5,042 nt of DNA from Methanomicrobiales archaeon (GCA_019136335.1 JAGVUK010000258.1:1-5042); one strand, 5' to 3'; positions 1-5,013 are shown, numbered from the stretch's first letter. The notes: generated from the sequence alone by a model not told the origin. Made by a program: numbers and translations.

Positions 1-306
1 CCTGTTCATGGTGATGGCGAACTTCCCGATCGGGAGCACCCTGAGGCGGTGGTTACCGGTCGTGCAGTGGGCGATCATCTGGAGGGGGTCGGGCAGGCAC
101 TTCGTGGTCTCGCATACGGCGTAGATCTTCTCGTCCCGGGGAGGGTTGAGAAGTTCCAGGGCGTAATCCACCATGAAGACCCCCACCAGGAGCCCGGGGG
201 CTGCGAACGTGTGAAAATCGATGCATCGCCGGAAGTGCTCGATCATCTCCGGGGAGGAGCCTTTAGACCTGAGCCTGGCCTCGATGTCGTCCCATGTATG
301 ATTCAA
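1..306 (-). CDS. FmdE-family protein (formylmethanofuran dehydrogenase subunit E-like), 3' end outside window
   Basis: The minus strand gives 102 codons that stay open to the left edge, so only the N-terminal part is present. The fold signature is FmdE-like: FHTFAAPGLLVG at about residues 31-42 (family form FHGHxCPGL), a helix continuing VFMVDYALELL, then a segment with C65 and C70 followed by PDPLQ, HCTTGN with C81 at 80-85, and IGKFAITM at 93-100. The family is named from a gene in the molybdenum formylmethanofuran dehydrogenase operon, but its biochemical role is poorly defined; a metal or cofactor-binding role is inferred from conserved His and Cys. Here the family cysteine in the FHGHxCPG motif is alanine, while C65, C70 and C81 remain. 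The start is uncertain. The frame is open from 366, with TTG (304-306), GTG (316-318) and TTG (334-336) possible and no convincing Shine-Dalgarno for any. TTG 306 is used because recognisable family sequence begins just after it. The gene is divergent from fdhAB and shares its promoter gap. Confidence 0.78.
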   Translation of the reverse strand, partial: MNHTWDDIEARLRSKGSSPEMIEHFRRCIDFHTFAAPGLLVGVFMVDYALELLNPPRDEKIYAVCETTKCLPDPLQMIAHCTTGNHRLRVLPIGKFAITMNR

Positions 307-362
307 TCTCGGTTGCACGGAAGAATATTGGGTCAAGGTTAGTTGTAAACATTTTGGATCGT

Positions 363-380
363 TAAATTAAATTTAATTTA
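363..380. promoter_or_regulatory. 18-bp perfect AT palindrome, candidate operator and/or TATA element
   Basis: TAAATTAAATTTAATTTA is identical to its own reverse complement. It lies in the divergent gap, nearer the FmdE-like gene. Read on the minus strand it offers TATA-like sequence centred near 366-370, which would place a leftward start of transcription around 338-345. The core TAAATTTA (368-375) recurs at 534-541, just upstream of fdhA. It could be a dimeric regulator site, a TATA box that is symmetric because it is pure A/T, or both. The dyad is seen directly; its function is inferred. Confidence 0.45.
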
Positions 381-381
381 C

Positions 382-403
382 ATCCGAATAGTATATTCAG
401 GAT
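382..403. promoter_or_regulatory. interrupted inverted repeat in the divergent promoter gap
   Basis: ATCCGAATA (382-390) is followed by GTA and then TATTC, one extra A, and GGAT (394-403), so the arms pair over 9 bp with a single-base bulge. The left arm is echoed by ATCGGAATA at 426-434, a direct half-site repeat with one change. This pattern fits a regulator binding site between two divergent genes, but the AT-rich background lowers its weight. Confidence 0.3.
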
Positions 404-530
404 ATAACAGAATAAATCATGTTTAATCGGAATATAAGCAATATGAGGCGATATATCTCGAATGACCGGTCTGGTGACGCATCAAGATCAACTATACTTG
501 GTGGCATCCCGGTGAATGTTAAAAGGGTAA

Positions 531-544
531 GTTTAAATTTATAC
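531..544 (+). promoter_or_regulatory. TATA-like box upstream of fdhA
   Basis: GTTTAAATTTATAC resembles the archaeal TATA element and sits about 22-35 bases before the fdhA ATG. If used, transcription would start at about 562-567, giving an almost leaderless mRNA. That conflicts with the Shine-Dalgarno at 554-558. An alternative TATA-like stretch, AACTATACTT at 490-499, would give a start near 520 and a leader of about 45 bases that keeps the ribosome site. I cannot decide between them from sequence. Confidence 0.35.
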
Positions 545-553
545 TCAACAATC

Positions 554-558
554 GGGAG
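554..558 (+). promoter_or_regulatory. Shine-Dalgarno site of fdhA
   Basis: GGGAG, containing GGAG complementary to the archaeal 16S rRNA 3' end, ends seven bases before the ATG at 566. An in-frame TGA at 563-565 directly precedes that ATG, so no start further upstream is possible in this frame. Confidence 0.7.
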
Positions 559-565
559 AATGTGA

Positions 566-2635
566 ATGACAGAAACCAACGGAAAGTTACGGTACGTTCC
601 CACGACCTGCCCCTACTGCGGTGTAGGGTGCGGCCTTAACCTTGTGGTGAACGACGGCAAACTCGTAGGGGTAGAACCCTACAAGAGGAGCCCGATCAAC
701 GAGGGAAAACTCTGCCCCAAGGGAGCAACCTGCTGGGAATTCGTCCAGAGCCCCGACCGGCTGACAAAGCCCCTCATCAAGAGGAATGGCAAGTTCGAAG
801 AAGCGTCCTGGGATGAGGCGCTCAGTCTCGTCGCCTCGAAGTTCAAGGAGATCAGCGACAAGTACGGGCCGAAGGCGCTCGGGTTCCAGGTCTCGTGCCG
901 GACGCCGAACGAAGAGTGCTACATCATGCAGAAACTCGCGCGGGTGGCCTTCAAGACCAACAACATCGACAACTGCGCGCGTATCTGCCACGGACCGTCC
1001 GTCGCGGGGCTCTCGCTCTCGTTCGGCTCCGGTGCCGCGACGAATCCCTTCGAGGATGTCCTGAACGCAGACGTCGTCTTCATGATCGGCGCGAACAGTG
1101 TCGAGGCGCACCCGCTCGCGGGCCGCCGGGTTCTCCAGGCGAAGAAGGCGGGCAAGACCGTCATCGTCTGCGACCCGCGCTACACGCCCACGGCGCGCCT
1201 GGCCGACCACTACGTCCGCTACAACCCCTCGACGAACATCGCCCTGATCAACTCGATCATGTACTGGATTATCCAGCAGAATCTCCACGACAAGGAGTTC
1301 ATCGCGAAGCGGACCACGGGCTTTGACGACCTGATGAAGACCGTCGAGAAGTACGCGGAGGTCGAGTCGATCACCGGCGTTCCCACCGAGCGGGTCAAGG
1401 AGATCGCGCGGATATATGCCAGCGCCAAGAATGCGGTGATCATCTACTGCCTCGGCATCACGGAGCTCACGACCGGGACGGACAACGTCAGGTCGCTTGG
1501 GAACCTCGCGATGCTCACCGGCAACGTCGGGAGACCTGGAGTCGGCGTCAACCCGCTCCGTGGCCAGAACAACGTCCAGGGCGCCTGCGATATGGGGGCC
1601 TACCCGAACGTCTTCTCCGGCTACCAGAAGTGCGAGGACGATGCCGCCCGCAAGCGGATGGAGGAACTCTGGGGCGTCACCGGGCTTGCAAGCGAGTACG
1701 GCGTGACCCTGACGGAGCAGATCACCCAGTGCGGCGACCCGATCAAGGCGATGTACATCTTCGCGTTAAACCCGGTCGTCTCCTATCCCGACTCGAACCA
1801 CGTCATGCGGTCGCTTGAGAAACTGGACTTCCTCGTCGTGCAGGACCTCTTCATGACCGAGACGGCGCAGTACGCCGACGTGATCCTCCCCGGCGCCTCC
1901 TTCGCCGAGAAGGACGGGACGTTCACGAGCGGCGAGCGGCGGGTCAACCGTATCAGGAAGGCCGTGCAGACCCCCGGCGATTCGAAGGAGGACTGGCAGA
2001 TCTTCGTCGACCTCGCCCACAAGCTCGGCCTTGCGGGATTCGACTTCAACTCGCCGGAGGATATCTGGGACGACATGCGGCGGGTCACCCCGTCGATGGC
2101 CGGCATCTCCTACGATAGGTTAGAGAAGCCCGAAGCAGTCCACTGGCCCTGCCCAACCCTGGAGCACCCGGGAACCCCGATCCTGCACCGCGAGAAGTTC
2201 TCGTCGGCCGACGGCCTCGGGCATTTCTTCGGGCTCGAGCACCGGCCGCCTGCGGAGGTCGCCGACGCCGAGTATCCGTTCACCCTGATGACCGGACGTC
2301 TGATCTTCCACTACCACACCCGGACCCAGACCGGACGGGCGAAGATCCTCCACCACGAGGTGCCCGAAGCCTACGTGCAGATCAACAACGAGGATGCCGC
2401 GCGGCTGAAGATCCAGAACGGAGAGAAGATCCGGCTCCGGGGCAGGCGCGGACAGGCAGAGGCCCTTGCCAGGGTGACCGATGAGGTCGCGCCCGGTGTG
2501 CTGATGATGACGATGCACTTCGGCGGGAAGGGATCTGTGAACCAGCTGACGAACACCGCTCTCGACCCGCTCTCCAAGATGCCGGAGTTGAAGCACAGTG
2601 CGGTTGCCGTCGAGAAGATCACGGGGGTGCAGTGA
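566..2635 (+). CDS. fdhA: F420-dependent formate dehydrogenase, catalytic alpha subunit (Cys form)
   Basis: This is the catalytic subunit of cytoplasmic F420-reducing formate dehydrogenase, which oxidises formate to CO2 at a bis-molybdopterin Mo or W centre. At 689 aa it is near the usual size for methanogen FdhA. The N-terminal [4Fe-4S] cluster is ligated by C15, C18, C22 and C50, with the conserved lysine K52 between cluster and pterin. The active-site stretch NCARICHGPSVAG (from residue 136) places Cys141 (TGC, 986-988) where selenoenzymes have Sec, followed by His142. Arg332, in LRGQNNVQGACDMG, matches the formate-binding Arg333 of E. coli FdhF. EKDGTFTSGERRVNR is a further family block. 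The C-terminal molybdopterin dinucleotide-binding domain starts near Y570 (YPFTLMTGR). There is no Tat signal or membrane segment, consistent with a cytoplasmic enzyme. The start is fixed by an in-frame stop just upstream and a good ribosome site. It is co-transcribed with fdhB one base downstream. No TGA codon or SECIS requirement is seen. Mo versus W cannot be told from sequence. Confidence 0.97.
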   Translation: MTETNGKLRYVPTTCPYCGVGCGLNLVVNDGKLVGVEPYKRSPINEGKLCPKGATCWEFVQSPDRLTKPLIKRNGKFEEASWDEALSLVASKFKEISDKYGPKALGFQVSCRTPNEECYIMQKLARVAFKTNNIDNCARICHGPSVAGLSLSFGSGAATNPFEDVLNADVVFMIGANSVEAHPLAGRRVLQAKKAGKTVIVCDPRYTPTARLADHYVRYNPSTNIALINSIMYWIIQQNLHDKEFIAKRTTGFDDLMKTVEKYAEVESITGVPTERVKEIARIYASAKNAVIIYCLGITELTTGTDNVRSLGNLAMLTGNVGRPGVGVNPLRGQNNVQGACDMGAYPNVFSGYQKCEDDAARKRMEELWGVTGLASEYGVTLTEQITQCGDPIKAMYIFALNPVVSYPDSNHVMRSLEKLDFLVVQDLFMTETAQYADVILPGASFAEKDGTFTSGERRVNRIRKAVQTPGDSKEDWQIFVDLAHKLGLAGFDFNSPEDIWDDMRRVTPSMAGISYDRLEKPEAVHWPCPTLEHPGTPILHREKFSSADGLGHFFGLEHRPPAEVADAEYPFTLMTGRLIFHYHTRTQTGRAKILHHEVPEAYVQINNEDAARLKIQNGEKIRLRGRRGQAEALARVTDEVAPGVLMMTMHFGGKGSVNQLTNTALDPLSKMPELKHSAVAVEKITGVQ
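2623..2629 (+). promoter_or_regulatory. Shine-Dalgarno site deciding the fdhB start
   Basis: GGGGGTG lies inside the last codons of fdhA. Its GGTG core is seven bases before the ATG at 2637, the same spacing as for fdhA. The competing in-frame ATG at 2655 has GGAG only two bases upstream, which is too close, so 2637 is preferred. Confidence 0.6.
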
Positions 2636-2636
2636 G

Positions 2637-3875
2637 ATGGTAGCAAAGGGAGATATGGTATACGCCTGGACGACGAGCCCCGATATCGCGAAGGTCGCGG
2701 AATGCGGCGGCGCGGTGACCGGGCTCCTCAAGTTTGCCCTGGAAAACGACATCGTCGACGGCGTGCTGGCGGTGAAGAAGGGCGTCGACCTCTACGACGC
2801 GGTGCCGACGCTGATCACCGATCCGGCCGAGATCGCGCAGACGGCAGGCTCGCTCCACTGCGGGACGCTCCTGCTTGCGAAGCTGATCAAGAAGTACCTC
2901 GGGGGCGCCGAGGATATGCGCCTTGCCGTGACGGTGAAGGGCTGCGACGCGATGGGCATCTACGAGCTTGCGAAGCGCAACCAGGTCAACCTGGACAACC
3001 TCCTCCTGATCGGCGTCAACTGCGGCGGTTCGGTCAGCCCCGTGTCCGCCCGGAAGATGATCCGCGAGAAGTTCGGGGTTGACCCGAACGATGTCGTCAA
3101 GGAGGAGATCGACAAGGGTCAGTTCATCATCGTCACCAAGGACGGCCAGCACAAGGGCATCTCGATGGACGAACTCGAGGAAGCGGGTTTCGGCCGCCGG
3201 GCGAACTGCCGCCGGTGCAAGATGAAGGTCCCGCGCCAGGCCGACCTCGCCTGCGGGAACTGGGGTGTCATCGGTGATAAGGCCGGGAAGGCCACGTTCG
3301 TCGAGGTCTGCTCCGGGAAGGGAGCGGATCTCCTGAGCAGGGCCGTGAAGGCCGGGGCGGTCGCCACCGAGCCCGCGAACCCGAAGGGAATCGAGATCCG
3401 CGGCAAGGTCGAGAACGCCATGCTGAAGCTCGGCGACAAGTGGCGGGCACGCTACTTCGAGGGGCTCGGTGAGGGGAAGGAACGCCTCCAGAAGATCATG
3501 GAGGACTCGTCCCGGTGCACCAAGTGCTACGCCTGCATCGACAACTGCCCGATCTGCTACTGCGTCGAGTGCAGCACGAAGAAACCCTACCTGGTGCCGC
3601 CGGGCGTGCTCCCTGTGCCGTTCATGTTCCACCTGATCCGCTACGCCCACGTGGCGGACTCCTGTGTCAACTGCGGCCAGTGCGAGGAGAACTGCCCGAT
3701 GGAGATCGCGAACTCGCTCTACATGCACGCCCTGCAGACGGACATGGAGAGGATGTTCGGCCACACCCCGGGTGTGGACATGGATCTCCCGGTGCTTGCG
3801 CTCGTTGAGGAGCAGGCCGAGCGGGAGCGGCTCTTCGCGACCGGCAGCGACCAGATCTTCAACGTGTTCAAGTAA
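2637..3875 (+). CDS. fdhB: F420-dependent formate dehydrogenase, beta subunit (F420-reducing, FrhB/FdhB family)
   Basis: This is the electron-transfer subunit that takes electrons from FdhA and reduces coenzyme F420 on a flavin. The 412-residue product has the FrhB/FdhB N-terminal domain from about residue 19 (AECGGAVTGLLKFAL, DGVLAVKKG), then VKGCDAMGIYEL with C103 and GVNCGGSVSP with C129. NCRRCK (C191, C194) together with LACGNWG (C206) fits the cluster-binding region of the family. The C-terminal part is a ferredoxin-like double cluster domain: C294, C297, C300, C304 and C343, C346, C349, C353. Extra cysteines at 307, 309 and 312 (PICYCVEC) follow the first motif. The frame is open 13 codons further upstream, inside fdhA, but the ATG at 2637 is chosen from its ribosome site and one-base spacing from the fdhA stop; an ATG at 2655 is less likely. 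Translational coupling with fdhA is expected. In relatives FdhAB can also dock to heterodisulfide reductase; the partner here is outside the window. Confidence 0.96.
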   Translation: MVAKGDMVYAWTTSPDIAKVAECGGAVTGLLKFALENDIVDGVLAVKKGVDLYDAVPTLITDPAEIAQTAGSLHCGTLLLAKLIKKYLGGAEDMRLAVTVKGCDAMGIYELAKRNQVNLDNLLLIGVNCGGSVSPVSARKMIREKFGVDPNDVVKEEIDKGQFIIVTKDGQHKGISMDELEEAGFGRRANCRRCKMKVPRQADLACGNWGVIGDKAGKATFVEVCSGKGADLLSRAVKAGAVATEPANPKGIEIRGKVENAMLKLGDKWRARYFEGLGEGKERLQKIMEDSSRCTKCYACIDNCPICYCVECSTKKPYLVPPGVLPVPFMFHLIRYAHVADSCVNCGQCEENCPMEIANSLYMHALQTDMERMFGHTPGVDMDLPVLALVEEQAERERLFATGSDQIFNVFK

Positions 3876-3899
3876 GACCCTCTCCCTGGAAGGGGACCT

Positions 3900-3938
3900 G
3901 CGGTGGTGATGACGGGCAAAACAGCCCATCATTACCGC
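3900..3938 (+). terminator. strong hairpin 24 bases after fdhB, candidate terminator or 3'-end stabiliser
   Basis: GCGGTGGTGATG (3900-3911) pairs with CATCATTACCGC (3927-3938) over 12 bp, two of them G-U. An inner GGC/GCC stem closes the loop AAAACA after a three-base bulge. No T-run follows directly (the next bases are CCCCGGG), so a classical intrinsic terminator is not supported. An RNA 3'-end structure protecting the fdhAB transcript is equally possible. Confidence 0.5.
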
Positions 3939-4066
3939 CCCGGGTGCGTCGACAGCAGAGCACATGTTTGCGCCCGGCCCGTCCGGCGGGCGTGTGGACG
4001 ACCGTCGAACAACCATCTTGAGTTCCCAGAAAGACCTCGATGCGCTCGTGCCGGGGCGCAAGGGAA
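3939..4066. other. spacer between the two 3' hairpins, no gene seen
   Basis: I see no ribosome site followed by a convincing reading frame and no RNA gene. A smaller GC-rich hairpin can form from CGCCCG (3971-3976) and CGGGCG (3987-3992). This stretch may be the 3' untranslated part of the fdhAB message. Confidence 0.5.
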
Positions 4067-4125
4067 GCCGGAGTCCGCGGGATAAAACCTTGGAAATGTT
4101 TTCCCGCGAACTCCGGCCTATTTTC
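4067..4125 (+). terminator. long near-perfect hairpin followed by a T-rich tail, candidate fdhAB terminator
   Basis: GCCGGAGTCCGCGGGA (4067-4082) pairs with TCCCGCGAACTCCGGC (4102-4117): 15 of 16 positions match, with one C-A mismatch at 4075/4109. After the bulged T at 4083, AAA (4084-4086) can also pair with TTT (4099-4101), shortening the A/T-rich loop. TATTTTC follows at 4119-4125. GC-rich stem plus T-rich tail resembles an intrinsic terminator on the plus strand, about 190 bases past the fdhB stop. Alternatives are a small structured RNA or the remnant of a short inverted-repeat element. Confidence 0.5.
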
Positions 4126-4138
4126 TGGCAGTCCAGAA
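4123..4138. repeat. short perfect hairpin abutting the terminator-like element
   Basis: TTCTGG (4123-4128) and CCAGAA (4133-4138) form a 6-bp stem around the tetraloop CAGT. Its left arm overlaps the T-rich tail of the preceding hairpin, so the tail could be either single-stranded or paired. Confidence 0.35.
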
Positions 4139-4454
4139 CGGCCTGCCGCGTGTTTGTCAGGATCCGGTCAGGAGACTGCTTTTTCCTGCTCTGGCCCGGC
4201 GAGACCCTGCCGGACGGCAGAAGGAGGGGGTGCCAGAACCCGTGCTGCATATCCCGGTGAGGGGGCACGGCGGCTGCCCGGGGAACCCCTGTGCCGGCCC
4301 GGGTGTTCGTCCCCGTCCCTCGATCTGAATTTTCCCCGGGGCGAGCCCTCTTCGCAACAAGGCAATACCCCCCGTCCCCCCCACCCCACCCGGGCCCGGC
4401 TCTTCCCCCAAAGGTCAAACCGTCGACCTCCCTTCGCAACCTTTCGGTGCTCGA
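4139..4454. other. GC-rich intergenic stretch with many small inverted repeats, no gene seen
   Basis: Visible items are GTCAGGA twice (4156-4162 and 4167-4173), CTGCCG/CGGCAG with a two-base loop (4207-4220), GTGCC (4230-4234) able to pair with GGCAC (4264-4268), which can instead pair with GTGCC at 4291-4295, and GGGG/CCCC around AA (4280-4289). Reading frames crossing this stretch are rich in Pro, Arg, Ser and Gly, lack domain-like pattern and have no good ribosome site. Confidence 0.5.
4368..4391 (-). other. short-loop G-quadruplex motif on the minus strand
   Basis: The plus strand carries C-runs of 6, 7, 4 and 3 bases at 4368-4373, 4376-4382, 4384-4387 and 4389-4391. On the minus strand these are four G-runs separated by loops of one or two bases, a strong sequence match for a G-quadruplex, with an i-motif possible on the C-strand. 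The pattern is seen directly; formation in the cell is inferred. Confidence 0.55.
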
Positions 4455-4562
4455 ACTCCGGCCCTTCGGATTATCGCGCTTCGCGGCATCGCGCTCAACG
4501 CGAGAGGCTCGATCGCTATCCGCATCAGGCGCCTCTCGCATTGCCGCGGAAGTTCGCGGAGT
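4455..4562. other. nested inverted repeats over ~108 bases, candidate structured RNA or repeat element
   Basis: Three sets of arms nest in order. Outermost are ACTCCG (4455-4460) and CGGAGT (4557-4562). In the middle are CGCGGCA (4482-4488) and TGCCGCG (4542-4548). Innermost are GCGAGAGGC (4500-4508) and GCCTCTCGC (4531-4539), a perfect 9-bp stem around a 22-base loop. TTCG occurs four times at 4433-4483. The order of the arms is consistent with one long multi-stem hairpin on either strand. I recognise no known RNA family in it. GC-rich sequence forms inverted repeats by chance, so covariation would be needed. Confidence 0.4.
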
Positions 4563-4671
4563 CCAGTGTCCGGGTACCGCTAGCGCATCGATTCCAGATG
4601 AACAGACCCTCTCTGGCCTTCGTCCCCTCCCCCACGGAGCGCTCCCCTCCGTCCCCCCGCTCCGCCCGCGC

Positions 4672-4685
4672 TCCACCCGGGTGGA
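4672..4685. repeat. 14-bp perfect GC-rich palindrome
   Basis: TCCACCCGGGTGGA equals its reverse complement. It follows another palindrome, GGAGCGCTCC (4636-4645), and the hairpin arms ACGGAG/CTCCGT (4634-4639, 4647-4652). Together they form a C-rich block of small dyads with no coding signal. Confidence 0.45.
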
Positions 4686-4701
4686 ATGCCCATACGCGTC
4701 T

Positions 4702-4721
4702 CCCTCCTCCCCACCCCGCCC
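4702..4721 (-). other. G-quadruplex motif on the minus strand (second)
   Basis: Plus-strand C-runs at 4702-4704, 4709-4712, 4714-4717 and 4719-4721 give four minus-strand G-runs with loops of 1, 1 and 4 bases. It is weaker than the motif at 4368-4391 because two runs have only three bases. Confidence 0.4.
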
Positions 4722-4736
4722 GCGCTGCGCGCTCCT

Positions 4737-4763
4737 CCCCCGCCCCCTCCCGGGGGCGAGGGC
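4737..4763. repeat. GC-rich dispersed repeat, copy A (hairpin-forming)
   Basis: Pattern: C5, G, C5, T, C3, G5, then CGAGGGC. The C-run and G-run pair as a hairpin. A near copy lies at 5014-5042 (C5, G, C8, T, C, G6, CGAGGAC), differing in run lengths and one base near the end. Two copies in 300 bases suggest a genomic intergenic repeat, though low complexity makes coincidence possible. Confidence 0.4.
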
Positions 4764-4907
4764 AGTGCGTGGCGATACCCGGTGGAAAGCCGTGCCAGGA
4801 AGCGGTATCGACGCCGGTTTCCCGAAAGGATAGACAGGGGAGAACCGCCCCGGAACTGGTTTCTCGCCGGGATCCCCCGTGCAGTGGACCGTGGGGATAT
4901 CGCCATC
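4764..4907. other. short intergenic stretch, no gene seen
   Basis: More balanced in composition than its flanks, but it has no start with a ribosome site leading to a credible product and no tRNA-like fold. Confidence 0.4.
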
Positions 4908-4930
4908 GGGGGAGGGGGCCGGGGAGGGGG
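4908..4930 (+). other. short-loop G-quadruplex motif on the plus strand
   Basis: G-runs of 5, 5, 4 and 5 bases at 4908-4912, 4914-4918, 4921-4924 and 4926-4930 are separated by loops A, CC and A. This is a near-ideal match to a very stable G-quadruplex. Its last two runs are also the left arm of the hairpin at 4921-4944, so the two folds exclude each other. Confidence 0.6.
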
Positions 4931-4944
4931 CATTCCCCCTCCCC
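4921..4944. repeat. perfect 10-bp G/C hairpin with CATT loop
   Basis: GGGGAGGGGG (4921-4930), CATT, and CCCCCTCCCC (4935-4944) form an uninterrupted stem. No T-run follows on the plus strand, and none on the minus strand past the stem, so it is not a classical intrinsic terminator on either strand. Confidence 0.55.
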
Positions 4945-4995
4945 ACAGGCAGGTACCCATAAGTTTCTCTCCAGCCTCCCCGCAGGTGGGTACCC
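4939..4995. repeat. two imperfect 20-bp direct repeats, 37-base period
   Basis: CTCCCCACAGGCAGGTACCC (4939-4958) and CTCCCCGCAGGTGGGTACCC (4976-4995) match at 17 of 20 positions. The sequence after each copy is also loosely alike (GTTTCTCTCC and GTTCCTCCCC), so the tandem unit may be 37-39 bases long. The copies have diverged, and there is no sign of a third full copy before the right edge. Confidence 0.5.
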
Positions 4996-5013
4996 GGGCG
5001 TTCCTCCCCAAAG

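Noticed and set aside
49..342. 97-codon plus-strand frame at the left end
   Set aside because: It is antisense to the FmdE-family gene, whose minus-strand translation shows clear family motifs; the plus-strand product shows none.
464..471. 8-bp palindrome GACCGGTC upstream of fdhA
   Set aside because: Palindromes of this length arise by chance in a few hundred bases, and it has no repeat partner nearby.
397..603. 68-codon minus-strand frame across the promoter gap
   Set aside because: It overlaps the fdhA start and the AT-rich promoter, and its product shows no recognisable pattern.
986..988. Selenocysteine in FdhA
   Set aside because: The codon at the active site is TGC, and the frame contains no internal TGA.
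587..1288. 233-codon minus-strand frame opposite fdhA
   Set aside because: It is a shadow of fdhA, which has full motif support in its own frame.
4441..4463. Possible tRNA T-arm (GTGCTCGAACTCC)
   Set aside because: The flanking bases do not form the required 5-bp T-stem, and no anticodon or acceptor arm can be built around it.
4291..4833. 180-codon plus-strand frame in the 3' spacer
   Set aside because: The product is low-complexity Pro/Ser/Arg with no recognisable domain. It spans palindromes and C-runs, and there is no convincing ribosome site before its ATG.
2619..4946. 775-codon open frame on the minus strand
   Set aside because: It lies antisense to all of fdhB and continues into the C-rich spacer. 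Its product is Arg, Gly, Pro and Ala rich without domain pattern. Long antisense frames are expected opposite GC-rich genes with G/C third positions.
4939..4995. Possible start of a CRISPR array
   Set aside because: There are only two diverged copies. The intervening 17 bases are too short for a spacer, and they resemble the sequence after the second copy, which fits an imperfect tandem repeat.
4580..5011. 143-codon minus-strand frame at the right end
   Set aside because: It is made of Gly/Arg/Pro runs produced by G-rich repeats and overlaps other equally unsupported frames.
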